Source of the DNA: Phocoena phocoena
Lineage: Eukaryota; Chordata; Mammalia; Artiodactyla; Phocoenidae
Assembly: GCF_963924675.1 (NCBI RefSeq)
Contig: NW_027077445.1
Span: 372,001-436,000, forward strand
Length of the DNA stretch: 64,000 nt
Direction of reading: 5' to 3'
In this document: in pieces, positions 21,852-34,075 of the stretch
Position numbering within the stretch: the stretch's first letter is position 1
Layout of the letters: every line of letters begins with the position of its first letter
Position numbers and translations under genes: made by a program
The notes under the pieces: model-generated
Databases searched by the model: none
What the model was told of the DNA's origin: nothing
What the model saw: only the letters and a program-made list of their open reading frames with translations

Positions 21852-23597
21852 TTGGCCAAAAAGTGCGCATGCGTTTTTTCCTGAATATATTCAGGATAAA
21901 ATGCATACGCACTTTTTGGCCAACGAAGCAAGCCTGTAAAAGAAATCTTCACTACAATGAAGTTTCACTGCCCCCCTGGGAAAAGGGCCATCTGAAAATA
22001 GTGGAAAATCCAGAAAGGTATGGCAGGATATGGAGAACAGTGAGCCTTGTTATGCTGATTGGCAGGATGTAAATTGCAAACAGCCACCCTGGAGAAGTGT
22101 ATGGTGTTTTCTGAAACACGTAAGAAACAAAGCAACACAGCCTATGGCACTTGCACTTATGGTCCTATAGCTTAGGGAAATTAAAATCAAAAACAGACAG
22201 CCACCCCAATGTTTTGGACGGCTGTGTTCACAGGAAGCTCGTCTACAGTACCAGGTAAATATCCCAGAAAGCAAAAAATGGATAAAGAAGTTGTGGCATG
22301 TACGTACAGTGGAATATCACTCAGCAATGAAATCTGTGTCATCAGGCCCATAGCGGTTAGTGAGTGGATGCATGTACGGTGATTCTACGTGAACTACGTC
22401 ACACAGAAATAGAAACATCATAAGATATCACTGATACACGGAATGTAAACTTGACTAAACATGAACTGAATCACAAAACAGAACAGGGTCTCAAATTTAG
22501 AAAACCAACTAGTGCTTGCTTATGGGGAAAGGTGCCTTGGGGTGCTGCATAAAACCAGAGACTGAAATTAGCACAGATAACTTTCCATAAGCCAAATATA
22601 TAATAGACAAGACCTACCCCTTGCTCAAAGAAATAGACCCAACACCACATGTTCAACGCCTAGGAATATACATTACTAAGAAGAATCTTAAAACCCATGG
22701 ATATATATGTTTCCGTAAGAGAATCAAGCGTGTGTACAGCGGCCGAAACGCAGCAGTGAAAATCCAATAAATCCCATTATCAAAATAAATTTTGAAAACA
22801 AAACACAAAGACAGTGAAATAGAGAGCAATTCTTAAATAATTCACTCAGAGCATGTGATGCAACCGGGATTGACCACATCTACACCCAGAGCTGGTTGAG
22901 ACATAAGGCTGGACACTTCAGGCTGATAGCATTGGTGAGTTTCGGTGAGCAAATGCAGACCCTTTGAAGTCATACTGCATGTTACCCATTCCATGGGTCC
23001 CAACTCTCCAGGTTCAAGGGATTCCTCCTCCAGCTAAAACATGCATGGGAAACCCAGAGTATCGTCCTCTGTGTGATTGGTAAACGATTTAAAATGCATC
23101 TCAGTTTTCCTATCCTGGTCCTCGGGTTCACCATTCCAGATGCTTTACTAACACTCTCCCCGCTTGGAGAGTCAGTGTCTTTAACCTCCTGTTTGGCACA
23201 GCTTGCAATTTCTGTGCAAGTTGAACAGGAATAGGGTGAACCAATGAGAGACTAGCTGTAGGTGTCTGCACGGGCAAATGTAACGCTCATTTCCCACCAG
23301 GAAGAGGAATTAACCAAAGGCTCAGCATGCCCTGCCGGAAACAGATTAGGGCCTGAAGCAATCCTGCGGTTTTGTGCCCAGCTCACAAGAAAGCGAGTTG
23401 AAGAAAGGAGCTCAGGGGCACTGTAATTCACAAACCTGCAGAGTTATAAATGACAGCTATCCTCCAAAAATATATTGAAGTAGGCCTGCGAAGGGGACTT
23501 GAAAGCGGGGCAGAGTTTCAGGAAAACCATTTCAGGGGGTAGACTGGAAATGCCCTGAAAGCATAGGAAAAGAGGCAGAACGTCGACAATGATGCAC
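21852..23597 (+). repeat. Satellite monomer M10 (type B, last of the trimer array)
   Basis: Matches M4 and M7 to about 23118, then its spacer reads CCTCGGGTTCACCATTCC where they read CCTCGTGTACACC, so trimer phase is lost here. The palindrome has private changes (GTGCGCATGCG, AGGATAAAATG). Confidence 0.96.
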
Positions 23598-25343
23598 TTG
23601 GCCAAAAAGGGCGTATGCGTTTTTTTCTGAATATATTCAGGAAAAAACGCATACGCCCTTTTTGGCCAACCAAGCAAGCCTGTAAAGGAAATCTGCACTA
23701 CAATGAAGTCTCACTGCCCCCCGGGCCAAAGGGCCATCTGAAAAAAGTGTAAAATCCAGAAAGCTAGGACAGGATGTGGAGAACAGGGAGCCTTGTTATG
23801 CTGATTGGCAGGATGTAAATTGTGAACAGCCACCCTGGAGAAGTGTATGGTGTTTCCTGAAACACGTAAGAAATAAAGCAACACAGCCTATGGCAATTGC
23901 ACTTATGGTCCTATTGCTTAGGGAAATTAAAATCAAAAACAGAGGGCCACCCCAAAGTTTGGGACGGCTGTGTTCCCAAGAAGCTCGTCTACAGTACCAG
24001 GTAAATATCCCAGAAAGCAAAAAATGGATAAAGAAGTTGTGGCACGTACGTACAATGCAATATCACTCAGCAATGAAATCTGTGTCATCAGGCCCGTAGC
24101 GGCATAGTGAGTGGATGCAGGTACGGTGATTCTACGTGAACTACGTCACACAGAAAAAGAAACATCATAAGATATCACTAATACACGGAATGTAAACTTG
24201 ACTACACATGAACTGAATTACAAAACAGAACAGGGTCTCAAATTTAGAAAAGCAACTAGTGCTTGCTTATGGGGAAAGGTGCCTTGGGGTGCTGCATAAA
24301 ACCAGAGACTGAAATTAGCACAGATAACTTTCCATAAGCCAAATATGTAATAGACAAGACCTACTCCTTGCTCAACGAAATGGACCCAACACCACATATT
24401 CAACGCCTAGGAATATACCTGACTAGGAAGAATCTTAAAACCCATGGATATATATGTCTCCGTAAGAGAATCAAGCGTGTGTACAGCGGCCGAAACGCAG
24501 CAGTGAAAATCCGATAAATCCCATTATCAAAATAAATTTCGAAAACAAAACACAAAGACAGTGAAATAGAGAGCAATTCTTAAATAATTCACTCAGGGCA
24601 TGTGATGCAACCGGGATTGACCACATCTACACCCAGAGCTGGTTGAGACATAAGGCTGGACACTTCAGGCTGATAGCATTGGTGAGTTTCGGTGAACAAA
24701 TGCAGACCCTTTGAAGTCATACTGCATGGTGCCCATTCCATGGGTCCCAACTCTCCAGGTTCAAAGGATTCTTCCTCTGGCTAAAACATGCATGAGAAAC
24801 CCAGAGTATCGTCCACCATGTGATTGGGAAACGATTTAAAATGCATCTCAGTTTTTGTATCCTTGTCCTCGGGTTCAGCATTCCAGATGCTTTACTAACA
24901 ATCTCCCCGCTTGGAGAGTCAGTGCCTTTAACCTCGTATTTGGCACAGCTTGCAATTTCTGTGCAAGATGAACAGGAATAGGAGAAGCAATGAGAGACTA
25001 GATGTAGGTGTCTGCATGGGCAAATGGAACGCTCATTGCCGACCAGGAAGAGGAATTAACCAAAGGCTCAGCGTGCCCTGCCGGAAACAGATTAGGGCCT
25101 GAAGCAATCCAGCGGTTTTGGGCCCAGCTCACAAGAAAGCGAGTTGAAGAAAGCAGCTCAGGGGCACTGTAATTCACAAACCTGCAGAGTTATAAATGAC
25201 AGCTATCCTCCAAAAATATATTGAAGTAGGCCTGCGAAGGGGACTTGAAAGCGGGGCAGAGTTTCAGGAAAACCATTTCAGGGGGTAGACTGGAATAGCC
25301 CTAAAAGCATAGGAAAAGAGGCACAACGTCGACAATGATGCAC
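23598..25343 (+). repeat. Satellite monomer M11 (1746 bp)
   Basis: A type A-like monomer where a type C would be expected. The palindrome has one mismatch (left T run extended). The L1-derived frame is open (23776-24099). The first copy of the 5239-bp duplication starts inside it at 24451. Confidence 0.97.
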
Positions 25344-27090
25344 TTGGCCAAAAAGGGCGTATGCGTTTTTTCCTGAATATATTCAGGAAAAAACGCATAT
25401 GCACTTCTTGGCCAACCAAGCAAGCCTGTAAAAGAAATCTGCACTACAATGAAGTCTCACTGCCCCCCGGGCAAAAGGGCAATCTGAATATAGTGGAAAA
25501 TCCAGAAAGTTAGGACAGGATATGGAGAACAGTGAGCCTTGTTATGCTGATTGGCAGGATGTAAATTGCCAACAGCCACCCTGGAGAAGTGTATGGTGTT
25601 TTCTGAAACACGTAAGAAACAAAGCAACACAGCCTATGGCACTTGCACATATGGTCCTATAGCTTAGGGAAATTAAAATCAAAAACAGACAGCCACCCCA
25701 ATGTTTGGGACGGCTGTGCTCACAAGAAGCTCGTCTACAGTATCAGGTAAATATCCCAGAAAGCAAAAAATGGATAAAGAAGTTGTGGCAACTACGTACA
25801 ATGCAATATCACTCAACAATGAAATCTGTGTCATCAGGCCCGTAGCGGCATAGTGAGTGGATGCAGGTACGGTGATTCTACGTGAACTACGTCACACAGA
25901 AAAAGAAACATCATAAGATATCACTAATACACGGAATGTAAACTTGACTACACATGAACTGAATTACAAAACAGAACAGGGTCTCAAATTTAGAAAACCA
26001 ACTAGTGCTTGCTTATGGGGAAAGGTGCCTTGTGGTGCTGCATAAAACCAGAGACTGAAATTAGCACATATAACATTCCATAAGCCAAATATGTAACAGA
26101 CAAGACCTACTCCTTGCTCAACGAAATGGACCCAACACCACATATTCAACGCCTAGGAATATACCTGACTAGGAAGAATCTTAAAACCCATGGATATATA
26201 TGTCTCCGTAAGAGAATCAAGCGTGTGTACAGCGGCCGAAACGCAGCAGTGAAATTCCGATAAATCCCATTATCAAAATAAATTTCGAAAACAAAACACA
26301 AAGACAGTGAAATAGAGAGCAATTCTTAAATAATTCACTCAGGGCATGTGATGCAGCCGGGATTGACCACATCTACACCCACAGCTGGTTGAGACATAAG
26401 GCTGGACACTTCAGGCTGATAGCATTGGTGAGTTTCGGTGAGCAAATGCAGACCCTTTGAAGTCATACTGCATGGTACCCATTCCATGGGTCCCAACTCT
26501 CCAGGTTCAAGGGATTCTTCCTCCAGCTAAAACATGCATGGGAATCCCAGAGTATCGTCCACCGTGTGATTGGGAAACGATTTAAAATGCATCTCAGTTT
26601 TCGTATCCTGGTCCTCGGGTTCACCATTCCAGATGCTTTACTAACACTCTCCCTGCTTGGAGAGTCAGTGCCTTTAACCTCCTGTTTGGCACAGTTTGCA
26701 ATTTCGGTGCAAGATGAACAGGAATAGGGAGAACCAATGAGAGACTACCTATAGGTGTCTGCACGGGCAAATGTAACACTCATTGCCCACCAGGAAGAGG
26801 AATTAAACAAAGGCTCAGTGTGCCCTGCTGGAAACAGATTAGGGCCTGAAGCAATCCTGCGGTTTTGTGCCCAGCTCACAAGAAAGCGAGTTGAAGAAAG
26901 GAGCTCAGGGGCACTGTAATTCACAAACCTGCAGAGTTATAAATGACAGCTATCCTCCAAAAATATATTGAAGTAAGCCTGCGAAGGGGACTTGAAAGCG
27001 GGACAGAATTTCAGGAAAACGATTGCAGGGGGTAGACTGGAATTGCCCTGAAAGCATAGGAAAAGAAGCACAACGTTGACAATGATGCAC
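25344..27090 (+). repeat. Satellite monomer M12 (1747 bp)
   Basis: Hybrid palindrome: the left arm is the common GGGCGTATGCG form, the right arm CGCATATGCACTTCTTGG is related to the type B arm. The L1-derived frame is closed by TAG near 25659. Confidence 0.97.
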
Positions 27091-28836
27091 TTGGCCAAAA
27101 AGGGCGTATGCGTTTTTTCCTGAATATATTCAGGAAAAAACGCATACGCCCTTTTTGGCCAACCAAGCAAGCCTGTAAAGGAAATCTGCACTACAATGAA
27201 GTCTCACTGTCCCACAAGCAAAAGGGCCATCGGAAAAACGTGTAAAATCCAGAAAGTTAGGACAGGATATGGAGAACAGGGAGCCTTGTTATGCTGATAG
27301 GCAGGATGTAAATTGCCAGCAGCCACCCTGGAAATGTGTATGGTGTTTCCTGAAACACGTAAGAAACAAAGCAACACAGCCTATGGCACTTCCACTTATG
27401 GTCCTATAGCTTACGGAAATTAAAATCAAAAACAGACAGCCACCCCAATATTTGGGACGGCTGTGTTCACAAGAAGCTCATCTACAGTATCAGGTAAATA
27501 TCTCAGAAAGCAAAAAAAGGATAAAGAAGTTGTGGCACGTACGTGCAATGCAGTATCACTCAGCAATGATATCTGTGTCATCAGGCCCGTAGCAGCATAG
27601 TGAGTGGATGCAGGTACGGTGATTCTACGTGAACTACGCCACACAGAAAAAGAAACATCATAAGATATCACTAATACAAGGAATGTAAACTTGACTACAC
27701 ATGAACTGAATTACAAAACAGAAGAGGGTCTCAAATTTAGAAAACCAACTAGTGCTTGCTTATGGGGAAAGGTGCGTTGGGGTGCTGCATAAAACCAGAG
27801 ACTGAAATTAGCACAGATAACATTCCATAAGCCACATATGTAATAGACAAGACCTACTCCTTGCTCAACGAAATGGACTCAACACCACATATTCAACGCC
27901 TAGGAATATACCTGACTAGGAAGAATCTTAACACCCATGGATATATATGTCTCCGTAAGAGAATCAAGCGTGTGTACAGCGGCCGAAACGCAGCAGTGAA
28001 AATCCGATAAATCCCATTATCAAAATAAATTTCGAAAACAAAAGACAAACACAGTGAAATAGAGAGCAATTCTTAAATAATTCACTCAGGGCATGTGATG
28101 CAACCGGGATTGACCACATCTACACCCAGAGCTGGTTGAGACATAAGGCTGGACACTTCAGGCTGATAGCATTGGTGAGGTTCGGTGAGTAAATGCAGAC
28201 CCTTTGAAGTCATACTGCATGGTACCCATTCCATGGGTCCCAACACTCCAGGTTCAAGGGATTCTTCCTCCAGCTAAAACATGCATGGGAAACCCAGAGT
28301 ATCGTCCACCGTGTGATTGGGAAACGATTTAAAATGCATCTCAGTTTTCGTATCCTGGTCCTCGGGTTCACCATTCCAGACGCTTTACTAACACTCTCCC
28401 CGCTTGGAGAGTCAGTGCCTTTAACCTCCTGTTTGGCACAGTTGCAATTTCTGTGCAAGATGAACAGGAATAAGGAGAACCAATGAGAGACTAGCTGTAA
28501 GTGTCTGCACGGGCAAATGTAACGCTCATTTCCCACCAGGAAGAGGAAGTAACCAAAGGCTCAGCGTGCCCTCCTGGAAACAGATTAGTGCCTGAAGCAA
28601 TCCTGCGGTTTTGTGCTCAGCTAACAAGAAAGCGAGTTGAAGAAAGGAGCTCAGGGGCACTGTAATTCACAAACCTGCAGAGTTATAAATGACAGCTATC
28701 TTCCAAAAGTATATTAAAGTAAGCCTGCGAAGGGGACTTGAAAGCGGGGCAGAATTTCAGGAAAACGATTGCAGGGGGTAGACTGGAATTGCCCTGAAAG
28801 CATAATAAAAGAGGCACAACTTCGACAATGATGCAC
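27091..28836 (+). repeat. Satellite monomer M13 (1746 bp)
   Basis: The palindrome is perfect. The usual CCCCCCGGGC after the L1 start reads GTCCCACAAGC near 27209. The L1-derived frame is closed by an early TAG (CTGATAGGCAGG near 27293) and again near 27409. Confidence 0.97.
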
Positions 28837-30582
28837 TTGGCCAAAAAGGGCGTATGCGTTTTTTCCTGAATATATTCAGGAAAAAACGCATATGCACTTT
28901 TTGGCCAACCAAGCAAGCCTGTAAAGGAAATCTGCACTAAAATGAAGTCTCACTGCCCCCCTGGCAAAAGGGTCATCTGAGAAAAGTGTAAAATCCAGAA
29001 AGGTAGGACAGGATATGGAGAAGAGGGAGCCTTGTTATGCTGATTGGCAGGATGTAAATTGCCAACAGCCACCCTGGAGAAGTGTATGGTGTTTCCTGAA
29101 ACACGTAAGAAATAAAGGAACACAGCCTATTGCAATTGCACTTATGGTCCTCTTGCTTAGGGAAATTAAAATCAAAAACAGAGATCCACCCCAAAGTTTG
29201 GGACGGCTGTGTTCCCAAGAAGCTCGTCTACAGTACCAGGTAAATATCCCAGAAAGCAAAAAATGGATAAAGAAGTTGTGGCACGTACGTGCAATGCAAT
29301 ATCACTCAGCAATGAAATCTGTGTCATCAGGCCCGTAGCGGCATAGTGAGTGGATGCAGGTACGGTGATTCTACGTGAACTACGTCACACAGAAATAGAA
29401 ACATCATAAGATATCTCTAATACACGGAATGTAAACTTGACTACACATGAACAGAATTACAAAACAGAAAAGGGTCTCAAATTTACAAAACCAACTAGTG
29501 CTTGCTTATGGGGAAAGGTGCCTTGGGGTGCTGCATAAAACCACAGACTGAAATTAGCACAGATAACATTCCATAAGCCAAATATGTAATAGACAAGACC
29601 TACTCCTTGCTCAACGAAATGGACTCAACACCACATATTCAACGCATAGGAATATACCTGACTAGGAAGAATCTTAAAACCCACGGATTTATATGTCTCC
29701 GTAAGAGAATCAAGCGTGTGTACAGCGGCCGAAACGCAGCAGTGAAAATCCGATAAATCCCATTATCAAAATAAATTTCGAAAACAAAACACAAAGACAG
29801 TGAAATAGAGAGCAATTCTTAAATAATTCACTCAGGGCATGTGATGCAACCGGGATTGACCACATCTACACCCAGAGCTGGTTGAGACATAAGGCTGGAC
29901 ACTTCAGGCTGATAGCATTGGTGAGTTTCGGTGAACAAATGCAGACCCTTTGAAGTCATACTGCATGGTGCCCATTCCATGGGTCCCAACTCTCCAGGTT
30001 CAAAGGATTCTTCCTCTGGCTAAAACATGCATGAGAAACCCAGAGTATCGTCCACCATGTGATTGGGAAACGATTTAAAATGCATCTCAGTTTTTGTATC
30101 CTTGTCCTCGGGTTCAGCATTCCAGATGCTTTACTAACAATCTCCCCGCTTGGAGAGTCAGTGCCTTTAACCTCGTATTTGGCACAGCTTGCAATTTCTG
30201 TGCAAGATGAACAGGAATAGGAGAAGCAATGAGAGACTAGATGTAGGTGTCTGCATGGGCAAATGGAACGCTCATTGCCGACCAGGAAGAGGAATTAACC
30301 AAAGGCTCAGCGTGCCCTGCCGGAAACAGATTAGGGCCTGAAGCAATCCAGCGGTTTTGGGCCCAGCTCACAAGAAAGCGAGTTGAAGAAAGCAGCTCAG
30401 GGGCACTGTAATTCACAAACCTGCAGAGTTATAAATGACAGCTATCCTCCAAAAATATATTGAAGTAGGCCTGCGAAGGGGACTTGAAAGCGGGGCAGAG
30501 TTTCAGGAAAACCATTTCAGGGGGTAGACTGGAATAGCCCTAAAAGCATAGGAAAAGAGGCACAACGTCGACAATGATGCAC
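28837..30582 (+). repeat. Satellite monomer M14 (1746 bp)
   Basis: Hybrid palindrome (right arm CGCATATGCACTTTTTGG). The L1-derived frame is open (29015-29338). It contains the junction between the two 5239-bp copies at 29690, in the L1 3' UTR part. Confidence 0.97.
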
Positions 30583-32329
30583 TTGGCCAAAAAGGGCGTA
30601 TGCGTTTTTTCCTGAATATATTCAGGAAAAAACGCATATGCACTTCTTGGCCAACCAAGCAAGCCTGTAAAAGAAATCTGCACTACAATGAAGTCTCACT
30701 GCCCCCCGGGCAAAAGGGCAATCTGAATATAGTGGAAAATCCAGAAAGTTAGGACAGGATATGGAGAACAGTGAGCCCTGTTATGCTGATTGGCAGGATG
30801 TAAATTGCCAACAGCCACCCTGGAGAAGTGTATGGTGTTTTCTGAAACACGTAAGAAACAAAGCAACACAGCCTATGGCACTTGCACATATGGTCCTATA
30901 GCTTAGGGAAATTAAAATCAAAAACAGACAGCCACCCCAATGTTTGGGACGGCTGTGCTCACAAGAAGCTCGTCTACAGTATCAGGTAAATATCCCAGAA
31001 AGCAAAAAATGGATAAAGAAGTTGTGGCAACTACGTACAATGCAATATCACTCAACAATGAAATCTGTGTCATCAGGCCCGTAGCGGCATAGTGAGTGGA
31101 TGCAGGTACGGTGATTCTACGTGAACTACGTCACACAGAAAAAGAAACATCATAAGATATCACTAATACACGGAATGTAAACTTGACTACACATGAACTG
31201 AATTACAAAACAGAACAGGGTCTCAAATTTAGAAAACCAACTAGTGCTTGCTTATGGGGAAAGGTGCCTTGTGGTGCTGCATAAAACCAGAGACTGAAAT
31301 TAGCACATATAACATTCCATAAGCCAAATATGTAACAGACAAGACCTACTCCTTGCTCAACGAAATGGACCCAACACCACATATTCAACGCCTAGGAATA
31401 TACCTGACTAGGAAGAATCTTAAAACCCATGGATATATATGTCTCCGTAAGAGAATCAAGCGTGTGTACAGCGGCCGAAACGCAGCAGTGAAATTCCGAT
31501 AAATCCCATTATCAAAATAAATTTCGAAAACAAAACACAAAGACAGTGAAATAGAGAGCAATTCTTAAATAATTCACTCAGGGCATGTGATGCAGCCGGG
31601 ATTGACCACATCTACACCCACAGCTGGTTGAGACATAAGGCTGGACACTTCAGGCTGATAGCATTGGTGAGTTTCGGTGAGCAAATGCAGACCCTTTGAA
31701 GTCATACTGCATGGTACCCATTCCATGGGTCCCAACTCTCCAGGTTCAAGGGATTCTTCCTCCAGCTAAAACATGCATGGGAATCCCAGAGTATCGTCCA
31801 CCGTGTGATTGGGAAACGATTTAAAATGCATCTCAGTTTTCGTATCCTGGTCCTCGGGTTCACCATTCCAGATGCTTTACTAACACTCTCCCTGCTTGGA
31901 GAGTCAGTGCCTTTAACCTCCTGTTTGGCACAGTTTGCAATTTCGGTGCAAGATGAACAGGAATAGGGAGAACCAATGAGAGACTACCTATAGGTGTCTG
32001 CACGGGCAAATGTAACACTCATTGCCCACCAGGAAGAGGAATTAAACAAAGGCTCAGTGTGCCCTGCTGGAAACAGATTAGGGCCTGAAGCAATCCTGCG
32101 GTTTTGTGCCCAGCTCACAAGAAAGCGAGTTGAAGAAAGGAGCTCAGGGGCACTGTAATTCACAAACCTGCAGAGTTATAAATGACAGCTATCCTCCAAA
32201 AATATATTGAAGTAAGCCTGCGAAGGGGACTTGAAAGCGGGACAGAATTTCAGGAAAACGATTGCAGGGGGTAGACTGGAATTGCCCTGAAAGCATAGGA
32301 AAAGAAGCACAACGTTGACAATGATGCAC
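30583..32329 (+). repeat. Satellite monomer M15 (copy of M12)
   Basis: Matches M12 at 5239 bases, including the hybrid palindrome and closed frame. The one difference seen is at 30778. Confidence 0.97.
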
Positions 32330-34075
32330 TTGGCCAAAAAGGGCGTATGCGTTTTTTCCTGAATATATTCAGGAAAAAACGCATACGCCCTTTTTGGCCA
32401 ACCAAGCAAGCCTGTAAAGGAAATCTGCACTACAATGAAGTCTCACTGTCCCACAAGCAAAAGGGCCATCGGAAAAACGTGTAAAATCCAGAAAGTTAGG
32501 ACAGGATATGGAGAACAGGGAGCCTTGTTATGCTGATAGGCAGGATGTAAATTGCCAGCAGCCACCCTGGAAATGTGTATGGTGTTTCCTGAAACACGTA
32601 AGAAACAAAGCAACACAGCCTATGGCACTTCCACTTATGGTCCTATAGCTTACGGAAATTAAAATCAAAAACAGACAGCCACCCCAATATTTGGGACGGC
32701 TGTGTTCACAAGAAGCTCATCTACAGTATCAGGTAAATATCTCAGAAAGCAAAAAAAGGATAAAGAAGTTGTGGCACGTACGTGCAATGCAGTATCACTC
32801 AGCAATGATATCTGTGTCATCAGGCCCGTAGCAGCATAGTGAGTGGATGCAGGTACGGTGATTCTACGTGAACTACGCCACACAGAAAAAGAAACATCAT
32901 AAGATATCACTAATACAAGGAATGTAAACTTGACTACACATGAACTGAATTACAAAACAGAAGAGGGTCTCAAATTTAGAAAACCAACTAGTGCTTGCTT
33001 ATGGGGAAAGGTGCGTTGGGGTGCTGCATAAAACCAGAGACTGAAATTAGCACAGATAACATTCCATAAGCCACATATGTAATAGACAAGACCTACTCCT
33101 TGCTCAACGAAATGGACTCAACACCACATATTCAACGCCTAGGAATATACCTGACTAGGAAGAATCTTAACACCCATGGATATATATGTCTCCGTAAGAG
33201 AATCAAGCGTGTGTACAGCGGCCGAAACGCAGCAGTGAAAATCCGATAAATCCCATTATCAAAATAAATTTCGAAAACAAAAGACAAACACAGTGAAATA
33301 GAGAGCAATTCTTAAATAATTCACTCAGGGCATGTGATGCAACCGGGATTGACCACATCTACACCCAGAGCTGGTTGAGACATAAGGCTGGACACTTCAG
33401 GCTGATAGCATTGGTGAGGTTCGGTGAGTAAATGCAGACCCTTTGAAGTCATACTGCATGGTACCCATTCCATGGGTCCCAACACTCCAGGTTCAAGGGA
33501 TTCTTCCTCCAGCTAAAACATGCATGGGAAACCCAGAGTATCGTCCACCGTGTGATTGGGAAACGATTTAAAATGCATCTCAGTTTTCGTATCCTGGTCC
33601 TCGGGTTCACCATTCCAGACGCTTTACTAACACTCTCCCCGCTTGGAGAGTCAGTGCCTTTAACCTCCTGTTTGGCACAGTTGCAATTTCTGTGCAAGAT
33701 GAACAGGAATAAGGAGAACCAATGAGAGACTAGCTGTAAGTGTCTGCACGGGCAAATGTAACGCTCATTTCCCACCAGGAAGAGGAAGTAACCAAAGGCT
33801 CAGCGTGCCCTCCTGGAAACAGATTAGTGCCTGAAGCAATCCTGCGGTTTTGTGCTCAGCTAACAAGAAAGCGAGTTGAAGAAAGGAGCTCAGGGGCACT
33901 GTAATTCACAAACCTGCAGAGTTATAAATGACAGCTATCTTCCAAAAGTATATTAAAGTAAGCCTGCGAAGGGGACTTGAAAGCGGGGCAGAATTTCAGG
34001 AAAACGATTGCAGGGGGTAGACTGGAATTGCCCTGAAAGCATAATAAAAGAGGCACAACTTCGACAATGATGCAC
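32330..34075 (+). repeat. Satellite monomer M16 (copy of M13)
   Basis: Matches M13 with no difference noticed; the palindrome is perfect. Confidence 0.97.

Larger units (their letters stand above)
8980..23118 (+). repeat. Higher-order repeat, trimer of 5237 bp, about 2.7 copies
   Basis: Identical open-frame landmarks recur at 5237-base intervals: 9004, 14241 and 19478; 9810, 15047 and 20284; 11224, 16461 and 21698; 12954 and 18191. The approximate copies are 8980-14216, 14217-19453 and 19454-23118, the last ending where M10's spacer stops matching M4 and M7. Copies differ by only a handful of bases where compared, whereas adjacent monomers within a unit differ clearly. The unit is spacer-C, M3, M4 and part of M5 (types A, B, C). 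Exact edges need alignment. Confidence 0.9.
24451..29689 (+). repeat. 5239-bp trimer duplication, first copy
   Basis: Covers the end of M11, M12, M13 and most of the L1 part of M14. It is followed directly by its second copy. Sequence left of 24451 (CCCATGGATA) differs from that left of the second copy (CCCACGGATT), which fixes the start to the base. Confidence 0.95.
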
